From Zygaena filipendulae (taxonomy: Eukaryota; Arthropoda; Insecta; Lepidoptera; Zygaenidae), in the NCBI GenBank assembly GCA_907165275.2, contig OU015661.1, positions 6,703,501-6,767,500 of the forward strand: a DNA stretch of 64,000 bases. The letters are read 5' to 3'. The position numbers were made by a program, and so were the translations under genes. Of the stretch, positions 55,384 to 64,000 are shown in pieces. The notes beneath the pieces are model-generated. The model worked only from the letters and a program-made list of their open reading frames with translations. It searched no databases and was not told the origin of the DNA. Each line of letters opens with the position of its first letter. Position 1 is the stretch's first letter.

Positions 55384-58300
55384 GTACGTTAAGAAGTATT
55401 ATATTTTGGTGACCATCTATAATTCATGCATATGAGAGTATATACTATGTATATATGGTACTTACATATTATTTTTATTTTTATTTTATTTTTGTCTGTC
55501 TGTCTGTTTGTTCCGGCTAATCTCTGAAACAGCTGGACCGATTTGAAGGGGACTTTTACTGGCAGATAACTGATGTAAATGGGGTAACTTAGGCTACTTT
55601 AAAAGAAAATTGTGCCTGCGGGAATTCCGAAACTCACGCGGGTGAAACCTCGGGGCACAGCTAGTATAGAATATTTTTGGAATTGATTTTATTTAGATTA
55701 TTATTGATGATGGTAAAAATCCCAATAGCAAAATATAAAAGTTAAAATTTTCCTTTTTTCTTATTAGGTAGGTACCTATTATGTTTTTATGAACTCTCGA
55801 TTCTTGTTCGATTTTTTTTTATAGAAAATAGGTAGGTAAGTATATTATCAATTTTATATGATACTATAGCTCTTCCCCGCGGTTTAACCCGCGGGAATTT
55901 CGGGGATCCCGCAGGAATTCCGGGTTACAAAGTAGGTACCCTATGTCCTTCTTTGTACCTACCTCGTGACAACTGTGTACTAAACATGATGATCGGTTGA
56001 GCCGTCAAGGCTTGAAAGCGTAACAGACAGACAGACAGAGTTACCTACTTTCGCATTTCTATACTTATAATAAAACTGTAGAGAGGTTAATTCTGTACAT
56101 TGAATATATATTCAAAGCTAATATTGGAGGATGAATTACTGATGCCAAAAATGCAATCAGTAAATTTTTTGTCTGTCTGTCTGTCTGTATGTGCACGCAT
56201 GGGTCAAAAACTATTTAAGGGATTTTAACCAAACTTGGTACGATTGTAGCCCATACTCCTGGGCAGGTTATAGGCTATCCTAAGACACATAGGAGCTGAG
56301 CAGTGGCGATAAATTTGAAGCAAGTCGGACGAAAATGCGCTTTCGAACTCTTATCCTCGCATACGTTTACTCAATCACGCAAAAACGGCTGAAAGGATTT
56401 GGATGAAATTTGGCATGCACGTTGTCAGGGGTACAGAGAAGGACTTAGGCTAGGTACTTTTTATCACGGAATTCCCGCGGAAACTCCGAAATTACCGCGG
56501 GTGAAACCGCGGGGCCCAGCTAGTATATAATAATATTAGTAGGGATTATCTAAGTCTATTCAACTCAACTATTCGACTCTAAACATGACGTGTTCTGGAC
56601 AAAGTTTGCCTTTACACAAAGACCTATCACAGTATCAGCATGTCAAATTTCAAATAGGTGCCCACTGCCCATGCACGAGAAGGTGAATCATTAATATCTA
56701 TATGTACCTACCTAGTAGCAGTTCTTGTGTCCCTGGGTAAACCACAACAACCGTTATAGATAAAAAAAATTAAAACCGACTTCCAAAAACACAAAACTGA
56801 AAAGATAAAAATAAAAAGCTAATAACAAAATACCGATTTAATCCAAAAGATAAAAACACACGTAATATGTATTATTATTGGTTTGTGCTACCACTGACCG
56901 GTTTGAATTCGGTGACAAGCCCGCTGGTGTCTGCCCACTTGGGTTGTTCTGCTCACGAAGATCTGGTGGCGGGAGTCGACTTAGCCCATCTTCCCCCTCC
57001 ATATTTGGCTTGTCACCGACTTCATACCGATCAGTGGTAGCACAAACCAATAATAATACATATTACGTGTGTTTTTATCTTTTGGATTAAATCGGTATTT
57101 TGTTATTAGCTTTTTATTTTTAGCTTTTCAGTTTTGTGTTTTTGGAAGTCGGTTTTAATTTTTTTGTTAAAAATTTTGTTTATTTCTCGCTTTTAAGTGA
57201 CTTAGTTTGTAATTTCTCTAAGTTACAATAGCCTAATGTCAACTGCTCATCACCTTTTACAAAATATGGTTTTCCCAACGCAGGGACGTTAATTGTTGAG
57301 GAGTTCTCCTAGTACATCACCATCAGTTCCACTTCACCATATACATTGTGACGGGCATAAATTGTGTAGAAACCATATTAAATTTAACGATTCGGAACCC
57401 GTGAAATACCCATTATTGAGTAGTTCCGATGAACATCTGTGGTCTTCATCATCAGTTCCATTTCTTCAAATTTTGCTTTCCGAAAGCAAACGATTTACTA
57501 TAAAAAATACAAAAATCGCTATAGGTGTACCCATAATTTTTGAAGAGTTCCTTCGATTACTCCAGGATCCCATCATCAGATCTCGACTTGGTGACAATAG
57601 AATCAATCTGGAAGTATCCCCTTTCAAAGAAAAAAAACAATTTTCGAAATCGCTCCAATCGGAACCCGTGAAATACGTACTATTGTTGAATAGTTCCGAT
57701 GACCATCTGTGGTCTTCATCATCAGTCCCACTTCTTCAAATTTTGCTTTCCGAAAGCAAATGAACGATTTAATATAAAAAATACCCAAATCGCTATAGGT
57801 ATGCCTATAATTTTTGAAGAGTTCCCTCGATTTCTCCAAGATCCCATGATCAGATCCCGACTTGGTGGCAATGGGACCTAATTGGGTGTAAACCCTTTCA
57901 AACAAAAAAAGAATTTTCCAAATCGGTCCAACCGTCTTCGAGTAATCGGTGAACATACATAAAAAAAAAAAAAATCTTTAATTGGTCTTTCAGCCTATGG
58001 CTGGAACTTGTCCCAAGGCACTTCGTAAGTTCACAAAAATAAATTATTGTGTTTTATTTCAGATATTCCAAAGGTTTTGGCATCACATCTAATGGTTCAT
58101 CTTTTAAAGTACCAAATTGCATTTATGGAATAATATTCTACTGCATTATGATATTTTTAAGTGAGTATTATTGAGAGGGTTATAATAACCTACTCGTTTT
58201 CCACAGCTTACGTTTCGTTTACTTCTCTGCTATTTTATTAGTAAAACTACTTACCTACCTACTAGCTGTCCCTCGCGGTTTCACCCGCGGTACTTTCGGA

Positions 58301-58884
58301 GTTCCCGTGGAAATTCCAGGACGCGGCGGAGGATTTTCTTTTATAATAATATGTAAGAATAGGAATTAGGTCGGTCGGTCGGTTAAATGTTATCTACTTA
58401 TAATCACTACGCGGCATACTAAAATTTCTATTTTCCAAGCCATACAACAGCGTTTGTTTGTTTATATATTTATGCGTTGCCGTACCTATCCTTCCTCCAA
58501 TTGCGATATAACTTTGTCAACTTATTGCTCGCTCGCGTACGCATCACGTGCATCACGCGCGAGCGAGCCAACTTGTCAGCAAAGTATATAAATAAAAAAA
58601 TTTTGAACTTCACGTCTATTAATAATTGATTTCACAATAAGCTACAAGCTTGTATATACATAAATTGCTTTCTAATTTCAGCCACTTTCGACCACTTATT
58701 TGTCATTCGACTGCAGCTGTTACTGAGCCTGACGTCGCTGGCTTCCTGTGTTTATCTCGTCTACATACTAATTTTCGTACTGTACGATTTCTGCATTGTC
58801 TGCGTTACTAGTTATTTTGTAAACGGATCTTTAGCAGCTTTGGTTTTCAAGAAAACCAAGTTGATCGCTGTCAAAAACAAATAG
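55211..58884 (+). CDS. Vkor: Vitamin K epoxide reductase (join of 55211-55383, 58063-58160, 58682-58884)
   Basis: Complete three-exon gene coding 157 residues (474 nt with stop; human VKORC1 has 163). Function in the family: an ER-membrane thiol oxidoreductase that reduces vitamin K epoxide and quinone and passes electrons through two cysteine pairs. Seen here: a first membrane helix (about residues 11-29); loop cysteines C43 and C51 in 'ALCDIAQHVSCSK', at the same numbers as in human; a loop with PNCIYG, matching the human SNSIFG quinone-site region; two further hydrophobic helices; and the active-site CxxC as C128-I-V-C131 in 'YDFCIVC'. A basic tail (FKKTK, ending VKNK) fits the ER type. 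Splice sites are AGA|GTACGT, TTTCAG|ATA, TAA|GTGAGT and TTTCAG|CCA with phases 2 and 1. The ATG at 55211 opens the only fitting frame; a second Met follows at codon 3. Same strand as WDR12, 2.7 kb downstream. Confidence 0.95.
55484..55666 (+). repeat. Family A repeat, variant subtype (Vkor intron 1)
   Basis: 'ttttgtctgtctgtctgttt', 'taatctctgaaacagctgga', end 'acctcggggcacagctagta'. Confidence 0.75.
55868..56075 (-). repeat. Family A repeat (Vkor intron 1)
   Basis: 'tagctcttccccgcggttta' to 'tataataaaactgtag', 'gatgatcggttgagccgtca' subtype. Confidence 0.7.
56158..56345 (+). repeat. Dispersed repeat fragment (Vkor intron 1)
   Basis: 'gtctgtctgtctgtctgtat', 'cttggtacgattgtagccca', 'gaagcaagtcggacg'; a LINE/SINE-like block of unknown family, directly before a family A copy. 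Confidence 0.45.
56360..56525 (+). repeat. Family A repeat (Vkor intron 1)
   Basis: 'actcaatcacgcaaaaacgg' to 'aaaccgcggggcccagctag'. Confidence 0.75.
56765..57962 (+). repeat. Family B repeat, longest uninterrupted copy (Vkor intron 1)
   Basis: Opens with a palindrome (56765-57165, arms about 150 bp), then the body with 'cttttaagtgacttagtttg' and 'acgggcataaattgtg', a tandem duplication (units at about 57390-57660 and 57661-57930, each 'cggaacccgtgaaatac...cccatcatcagatctcgac'), and the end 'cgtcttcgagtaatcggtga'. The 156-codon plus ORF (57293-57763) and 110-codon minus ORF (57624-57956) lie in it. Ends match inverted 'aaccgacttcc', but no transposase is present. Confidence 0.7.
57963..58062. 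other. Vkor intron 1, 3' end
   Basis: Unique-looking sequence that leads to the exon 2 acceptor. Confidence 0.5.
58063..58160 (+). CDS. Vkor: Vkor exon 2
   Basis: 98-nt exon between TTTATTTCAG and GTGAGTATT. Encodes YSKGFGITSNGS, the loop that leads to the quinone-site PNCIYG, and the start of the second helix (IIFYCIMIFL). Confidence 0.95.
58261..58350 (-). repeat. Family A fragment (Vkor intron 2)
   Basis: 'actagctgtccctcgcggtt' to 'ttccaggacgcggcggagga'; the last part belongs to the RTE-like tail seen at 8870. Confidence 0.65.
58682..58884 (+). CDS. Vkor: Vkor exon 3 with CxxC active site
   Basis: Last exon, opened by TTCTAATTTCAG. Encodes helices 3 and 4, the redox motif CIVC (residues 128-131) and a lysine-rich cytosolic tail; the stop TAG ends at 58884. 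Confidence 0.95.
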
Positions 58885-58983
58885 TTTTAATCGTATAACT
58901 AGGTTTAAATAAGTATGGCTTAGATATAAGCAGAGTGCTGTAGTTTGTGTATTTATATTTACTTATTCCAGTTGAATTATATG

Positions 58984-58989
58984 AATAAA
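58984..58989 (+). terminator. Vkor polyadenylation signal
   Basis: AATAAA 100 bases after the stop codon, followed within about 80 bases by a T- and GT-rich stretch (tttttttctgtagtg). This is the first canonical signal after the stop. Confidence 0.6.
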
Positions 58990-59201
58990 ATAAAAAAAAT
59001 TATGTGCCTCATTAATTTATGAAAGATAGGTATTTTTCGTGATATGTTTGTAATTTTTTTTTCTGTAGTGATTAGTGAGTAGTGACATCCAGCGTGGAAT
59101 AGATGTACTTTTGATTTGTTAAAATTTCATATAGGTGACTCTCTCCCCATTGGCGCAATTTTTTAGGCTGTTGCTAGTCGTTTACTAAACCATGGTTAAT
59201 A
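58990..59201. other. Vkor 3' flank, no gene seen
   Basis: AT-rich spacer between the polyadenylation signal and element E. Confidence 0.4.
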
Positions 59202-59829
59202 GGGTACTTGCATGAATTTTTTTTTTAGTCTATTTTAAAGATATATGACCTACTTAAACAAAGCAAGAAAAAGAAAAAAAATATATGCATAAATTAATGA
59301 AACAGAGCGTTTCAAAGTTCCTACTTTAGACCTTACCGCCGAAACGCGGAATGACGTCACTTGTTCAAAATTACGCCTTATTCATCTGTGATAGAAATGT
59401 CACTGTCGTATTGACAGGGTCATGTGACACTGACAGACAGATAACTTCAATATCCAAAAGCGAAATTAAGGTTGAATTGTGTCGATTTACTTCCAAAAGT
59501 TCCAGTAAAGAGTGGAAATGCATCTTACCGATGCATTTTAAAGTAAAAAACTTCAGAAAATGGAAAATATGCGTTGACTGTATGCACTTAGTTTCTTTTG
59601 CCTTCTCTGAAAGAGGTAAATATTTCCTAAAAAAATAAAAGTGACGTCATGTGTTAAGCTTGGCTGTGATTGGTGTTTCATTGCAACGTTCCGTTTCACA
59701 AAATTAAAAGTTGAATATTTTGGAAACTGTTGAAATTTTTTTAGTAAATCTTTCACAATAACGCTTTTCTAAGGCTCTATTTTTGAAATATTGACACAAT
59801 TTCTTATTATAAATTTCATGCAAGTACCC
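59202..59829 (-). mobile_element. TIR element E copy 2 (628 bp, TA target)
   Basis: Inverted relative to the copy at 50116; same ends (GGGTACTTGCATGAA) flanked by TA, and the same landmarks ('gtcatgtgacactgacagac', 'ggaatgacgtcacttgttc'). The two differ by scattered substitutions. The 95-codon ORF inside (59351-59638) is not a protein gene. Confidence 0.85.
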
Positions 59830-60253
59830 TATTGGTCCATGACTAAACATACGAATAGTCCGCTAACCGCAAAATGTATCGATTTTTCCTCTTTGTTGTT
59901 ACGAGATTTGCACGCCGATTGAAATCAGGATGGTGGCAGTTTTTATAAAAATAGCTGTAACAAAAATAAGCTGAGATGTTAAATTAAGATTATTTAATTG
60001 ATAATATACTTAATTTAATATTTATTTTTTTAACTACAATTTCAAAATTATTTATAAAAAAAAAATAAGAGCTACCTGAGCTCGCTACCAATTTTTTCTA
60101 GTTAATGTAAGTCCAGACTACATTACGTCTTAGTATCAAGACGATGAAATCATATACCTAAATTGCCGCCAGCTCCCTAGCTATCAATAAAAAGAAGAAA
60201 GAAAGAACTTCAAAAAATAAAAACGTCCGATTTGATTCGCATTCGCATGTAGA
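59830..60253. other. No gene seen
   Basis: AT-rich spacer. Confidence 0.4.
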
Positions 60254-60332
60254 CAGAGAGAAGGTAATCACTACATAGACATTCATTCTTTTACCTTCCC
60301 CTCACTACAACGTAGTGATTACCTTCTCTCTG
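60254..60332. repeat. 79-bp perfect-arm foldback
   Basis: 'cagagagaaggtaatcacta' plus c (60254-60274) is exactly inverted at 60312-60332. The loop is 37 bp. A single arm recurs at about 54427. Confidence 0.75.
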
Positions 60333-60384
60333 CTCACTACTAGTGAGTCACTAGTGCTTTAGTTTTTGTTCTGAGACCTTCCCG

Positions 60385-60605
60385 AAAGAGGTAATTTAAA
60401 AAATTATATTTCCTTTTAATTTAGCCCTTATGGGAAAGGCAAAGGAATCTTAGTACATGCAGCCAGTACATTTCTATTTTTCTTTTCAGAAGTTATTCAC
60501 ATTGAAATACATCGGTAAAATACATCACCGATTCGGTGAGATGCATTTCGATGCTTTACCAGGACTTCTGGAAGCAATTCTTTACAGTTGGACCTGAATA
60601 GGATG
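60385..60605 (-). repeat. Ancient relative of element E (internal part)
   Basis: 'ggaaaggcaaaggaatctta', 'gagatgcatttcgatgcttt' and 'aggacttctggaagcaattc' track the order of element E's 'gaaggcaaaagaaactaagt', 'agatgcatttcgattcttta' and 'ggaacttttggaagtaactc', with heavy divergence and no recognisable ends. Confidence 0.5.
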
Positions 60606-60847
60606 CTCTGTAGGAAGTTATTTAGTAAAATGATAACCTCCTAGCGAACACCCCCATTTACGTGGATTCGCACGCGCAGAGACATTATTTCACTGTGTTC
60701 TCACACTGTTCATCACTAATGGATCACTATTATGCAAATTTCACCACGTTTACACAATATTCACCACAATAAACTAATTTTTAAAACAAAGAAATGAAAC
60801 TGACGCCCATTTTGTTCAAATGCCGCCAAAAGTTCCCCCAAAGGCAA

Positions 60848-61371
60848 GTTCCGTGGATTTGCACGAGTGCACTCGAACGAGCTCGAGCGCGCTCTGTACC
60901 CGTTCTGGTGTGCGTTCCGTGGATTTGGGCGCAGTTGTTCGGTTAAAATTTCACTCGTTTAAGTTGCAACCAAGCCACAGAACGATCGAGTTGTTTTTAT
61001 AACCTCAAAATATTTGAAATTTCAGGCGCCATTTTTTTCTCTCAACTCACATTGCAAATAAGACTGTTTTACATCCAATTATAAATTTTTTGTGACTACG
61101 ACACCTTCCCTTTGTTCGTAAGAACTCCGATTAATTTCTTTTTCAACGAATCCGGTTTTTGGCGCAACCTTTGACACTTCTTAAACAATATATAGCTGTC
61201 AGAGTGAAAATTAACCTGCTTCGGAGATGGTTGTTTGGTTGCTGCACTCTGAGTCACGGAACGGGTGAAACTACGCTCTGACAGTTGTCAGAGTAAAATT
61301 TCACCAAGCCACAGAACGGGTTCAGAGCGCGCTCGAGCGCGTTCGAGTGCATTCGTGCGAAGCCACGGAAC
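60848..61371. repeat. CpG-rich foldback element upstream of WDR12
   Basis: Arms 60848-60906 and 61312-61371 are inverted copies of about 60 bp: 'gttccgtggatttgcacgag', 'gagcgcgctctgtacccg' against 'cgggttcagagcgcgctcga', 'gaagccacggaac'. Extra half-copies of the ends lie inside (gttccgtgg at 60914, ccacagaacg at about 60975). Two palindromes, ctctgacagttgtcagag and tctgacagctgtcaga, are at about 61275 and 61393. Non-coding. Confidence 0.65.
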
Positions 61372-61588
61372 GCACACCTGTGGCTTGGTTTCTGACAGCT
61401 GTCAGAGCGTAGTTACACATTGATTTGCATTTGATTTGATTTGACAGTATCTCTAAGTAGGTAGTTTGTGATTTGTTTGACATAACTCAAATAAATCAGT
61501 GGCCGCGTGCTTAAAAATTTTTAATGTGTAAACTGAACTGAACTTTCTTTGAATAAATTGGACAAAGTGTATCTTTCAACTTGAAGAG
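61372..61588 (+). promoter_or_regulatory. WDR12 upstream region and 5' UTR
   Basis: 217 bp between the foldback element and the WDR12 start codon. There is no clear TATA box; 'cagtggccgcgtgc' (61498) is the only GC-rich motif. The transcription start cannot be placed from sequence alone. Confidence 0.3.
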
Positions 61589-61644
61589 ATGGCTACAGAA
61601 GGACAAGAAGAACTCCAAGTTCGATTTGTCACGAAACAAGAACA
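61589..61644 (+). CDS. WDR12: WDR12 exon 1
   Basis: Short first coding exon, 56 nt, ATG in a good context (gaagagATGG). Donor ACA|GTAAGT, phase 2; the split codon becomes CAA (Gln). Confidence 0.92.
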
Positions 61645-62597
61645 GTAAGTTTACCAACTCATTTTCCCCGGTAAATGAACGAATATTTTGTAAAATTGTA
61701 CGATTTTTCGGGTTTTTCGTAATTACTGGGGATTTTATTTGTTGTGTTTACCTTTTTATTTGGTCGTATTTGCTAGCTTAACAAACCGAGAATTATTACA
61801 TAGGTACATTATCCAAGAATCCATCGCAAATATTAAAATAACTAGATAGGTATGTAAAATTTGGCAAACTTGTATGGGATCTAATACATTTTAGGGATTA
61901 AATTTTTTTAAGAAACCGATAGTTTAAGACAAAATAAATTTGAATGTGATGTTTTTAACCGAAAGTATTCTGAAATCTGCGATAAAGATTTCGCTTCTGT
62001 TAAGTGTATCTAATGAGTTGCAAGCATTCTTTGAGTAGCAGTTGTCTCATTCGTAAAATAGATAATTATGTTTTTTTTGAATAGCTAGTTACCATGTCTC
62101 TTCTTCTTCGGTTCGGGCATCTTCGGTTCAAACGTCAAGGTTTCTTAGTGAACTTTTTAAGTTTTGCTTTAAAGTTCTTCTTGCTTCTAAACTCAAATTA
62201 TAATAAAAAAAACAGGTATAGGATATATAGCTAACACCAACAAAAGGTAGGCCAGAATTTATAATTTTTTTTTTCATTATGATCATTCTTATTACAGATA
62301 TGCTGTCCCAGATACCCTTAATGCTATACAAGGCAATTTCAAGACTTCCAATTTAAATACAGTAATCAATGGACTGTTAAAGGAAAGTAATCCAACATTT
62401 GGGAAAGAAGTACAATTTGATTTTCTTGTTTGTGGAGAGTTACTGTGCTCTACACTTTCAGAGCATCTAAAAAAAAAAGAGGTATCAGTTGAAGGTACTT
62501 TGGAGGTTGAATATCTAAAAAAATTTCCTGCTCCTCGTCCGAAAGATTGCTTGATGCATGATGATTGGATATCATCTGTACATACACATGACAATTG
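61589..62597 (+). CDS. WDR12: WDR12 ribosome biogenesis protein, N-terminal part (join of 61589-61644, 62298-62597; continues past the right edge)
   Basis: Two exons give 118 codons plus two bases. The protein starts MATEGQEELQVRF and then shows the NLE (Notchless-like) ubiquitin-fold domain, about residues 8-90, with 'VQFDFLVCGELL' and 'VEYLKKFPAPRPKDC', then 'HDDWISSVHTHDNW', which is where the first WD repeat begins in this family. Family role: WDR12 (yeast Ytm1) joins PES1 and BOP1 in the PeBoW complex for 28S and 5.8S rRNA processing and 60S assembly in the nucleolus; its NLE domain is bound by the AAA ATPase midasin (Rea1). Splice sites: ACA|GTAAGT, ATTACAG|ATA and TTG|GTAAGT, phases 2 and 2. 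The seven WD40 repeats are not in the window; no exon 3 was found up to 64000, so intron 2 is at least 1.4 kb. Confidence 0.93.
61645..62297. other. WDR12 intron 1
   Basis: AT-rich, no repeat from the families above; canonical GT-AG ends. Confidence 0.6.
62298..62597 (+). CDS. WDR12: WDR12 exon 2 (NLE domain)
   Basis: 300-nt exon holding most of the NLE domain (YAVPDTLNAI through EYLKKFPAP) and the HDDW motif. A 100-codon ORF on the opposite strand over 62292-62594 is only its shadow. Confidence 0.93.
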
Positions 62598-63049
62598 GTA
62601 AGTTGTTTGCTATGATTTTAAATTTCACACAAAAACTATTATACAAACCCAATGATATTCTACAAATTCAAAATGTGAGGCAAAATCGGATAGAATCCTA
62701 GACTAGATCCTAGATAATGTTAGAATTATAAATTTTGTCTTTGCTATAGTGGATTAATATTCTAAAAAAAGGATGTTCTTATGTTATCAAAACCTTGCGC
62801 CTTCTTAGAATTGAAACAGGATTCATAACTTGTTAAAAACATAATTTTAACATGTTTTTGTGGCTTTTTATTGCCTATTTCAGCCAATAGCTTCAATTTT
62901 TTTTTTAAATAATACCTAACTATTTTGCCACAGATACCTAGTTAAGTGAACTGTATGGTTAATTTTAAATATAATATATATTTAAAATGTGTCAAAATAA
63001 AAGTTAAGAAAAAGAAGTTTTTGCCATTTGAAATACAATCCTACTTTCC
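62598..63049. other. WDR12 intron 2, proximal part
   Basis: AT-rich; no exon or repeat recognised. Confidence 0.5.
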
Positions 63050-63250
63050 TACTAATATTATAAATGTGAAAGTGTGGATGTTTAGATGTTTGGACGTTTG
63101 GATGTTTGTTACTCAATCACGCAAAAACGGCTGAACAGATTTGGATGAAATTTGGCATGCCTATGTCAGGGGTACAGAGAAGGACATAGGGTACTTTTTA
63201 TCCCGGAATTCCTGCGGAAACTCCGAAATTACCGCGGGGCACAGCTAGTC
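63050..63250 (+). repeat. Family A repeat (WDR12 intron 2), first of a tandem pair
   Basis: 'tactaatattataaatgtga' to 'attaccgcggggcacagcta', lacking the 'ggtgaaac' part. Confidence 0.8.
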
Positions 63251-63452
63251 CTACTAATCCTACTAATATTATAAATGTGAAAGTGTGGATGTCTGGATGT
63301 TTAGATGTTTGGATGTTTGTTACTCAATTACGCAAAAACGGCTGTACGGATTGGACGAAATTTGACATGCACGTTATCCGGGGTACTTTTTATCCCGGAA
63401 TTCCCGCGGGAACTCCGAAATTACCGCGGGTGAAACCGCAGGGCACAGCTAG
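63251..63452 (+). repeat. Family A repeat (WDR12 intron 2), second of a tandem pair
   Basis: Starts 'cctactaatattataaatgt' immediately after the first and ends 'gaaaccgcagggcacagctagt'. It lacks the 'cagagaaggacataggg' block that the first copy has. Confidence 0.8.
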
Positions 63453-63507
63453 TACAGGTATAAAATACTTTCAAAATAGCTATTGAGTATTTAAAGATGC
63501 TTATAAA

Positions 63508-63566
63508 AATCAGATTTGCCCTCCCTGGCCCAGAACCAATCTGATTTGCCCCCTGGCCCAGAACCT
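63508..63566 (+). repeat. Short tandem duplication
   Basis: 'atttgcc(ct)ccctggcccagaacc' occurs twice (63512 and 63544), about 32 bases apart. Confidence 0.75.
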
Positions 63567-64000
63567 GGGTAAACCCTTGTAAGCATTTTTTGCTTTAGTT
63601 CTGATTCAATTAATAATTCTAATGACAACATTACAATCAATGTTTCTTTCAACATAGTGTATTGGTTTGCTAATTTTAAGATCTGAGTTTGCCTTAAGGT
63701 TTATAACTATAATAATATTATTAAGCTTCTTCAGCGTCGAATGAAGCTGCTCACATAATTTAGATCGAACTTCACAGTTCGTTTGATCTTCAATAATTAT
63801 ACCTATTTACCTATTTTATTTATAATGAATTATTATTTTTCACTTATAGGTAAATATTATAAATAGTTAGTCAGAAACTGTCATCATGAAACTGTTTTTT
63901 TTTTAAATATACTTTAACTACTGCTCTGTTATCTAATGTAATTTAAGTGTCATTTTGAAAGAATAGAAGCACAATCAATAATAATATTTAAAATCTAGCA
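63567..64000. other. WDR12 intron 2, no exon seen
   Basis: AT-rich to the edge. No frame resembling the first WD repeat was found. Confidence 0.5.

Noticed and set aside
57293..57763. 156-codon plus ORF, the longest in the window along with 5552-6022
   Set aside because: It lies entirely in a family B repeat and is lengthened by that repeat's tandem duplication; similar frames occur in the copies at 21540 and 51058 with stops and frameshifts, and no domain is visible.
59351..59638. 95-codon ORF inside element E
   Set aside because: The other copy of element E does not keep the frame, and the element has no coding features.
62292..62594. 100-codon minus ORF
   Set aside because: Exact shadow of WDR12 exon 2, which has splice sites and homology on the plus strand.
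215..63452. Family A arrays as possible CRISPR-like repeats
   Set aside because: Units are 120-260 bp, degenerate and without regular unique spacers; the genome is eukaryotic.

Overview
This window looks like lepidopteran (moth or butterfly) nuclear DNA. It is AT-rich and intron-rich, has no operons, and is packed with dispersed repeats whose sequence I recognise from Lepidoptera (the 'GCCCCGCGGTTTCACCCGCG' family, the 'GAAGTCGGTT' family, a tRNA-headed SINE and several LINE 3' ends). That assignment is inference from repeat style and gene structure; no search could be run.

Three protein-coding genes can be supported. (1) On the minus strand, from about 39.4 kb down past 15.1 kb and probably out of the window, lies the 5' part of an AUTS2/Tay-bridge family gene. 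Coding exon 1 (39149-39397) carries the family's 'EEDIIDGFAI' signature. A 120-nt exon (16843-16962), a 27-nt microexon (15150-15176) with a GC-AG intron and a candidate 123-nt exon (26512-26634) are all phase 0-0, so they join in frame. Their introns are 1.7 to over 12 kb and full of transposons. (2) On the plus strand, 55211-58884, is a complete three-exon vitamin K epoxide reductase gene (Vkor, 157 aa) with all four redox cysteines. (3) On the plus strand from 61589 is the start of WDR12 (ribosome biogenesis): exon 1 and exon 2 give the N-terminal NLE domain, and the WD40 propeller lies beyond the right edge. The three genes do not form a pathway; they are neighbours.

Layout: 1-15.1 kb, repeat-rich intron or 3' flank of the AUTS2-like gene, including a non-autonomous hAT element with a perfect 8-bp target duplication (2146-3086). 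15.1-39.4 kb, exons and large introns of that gene. 39.4-55.2 kb, gene-free: a nested transposon pile (41.7-43.9 kb) with a dead mariner inside a hAT-like element inside an older repeat, a tRNA-derived SINE, a 569-bp near-perfect foldback (48417-48985) and a complex foldback element family. 55.2-58.9 kb, Vkor, with a 1.2-kb foldback element in intron 1. 59-61.5 kb, further TIR and foldback elements, including a CpG-rich one just upstream of WDR12. 61.6-64 kb, WDR12 5' end.

I see no bacterial-type system, CRISPR array, rRNA or functional tRNA gene. The most unusual content is the architecture of the repeats: head-to-tail multimers, long hairpins and multi-level nesting. Most open reading frames in the window are chance frames inside repeats.
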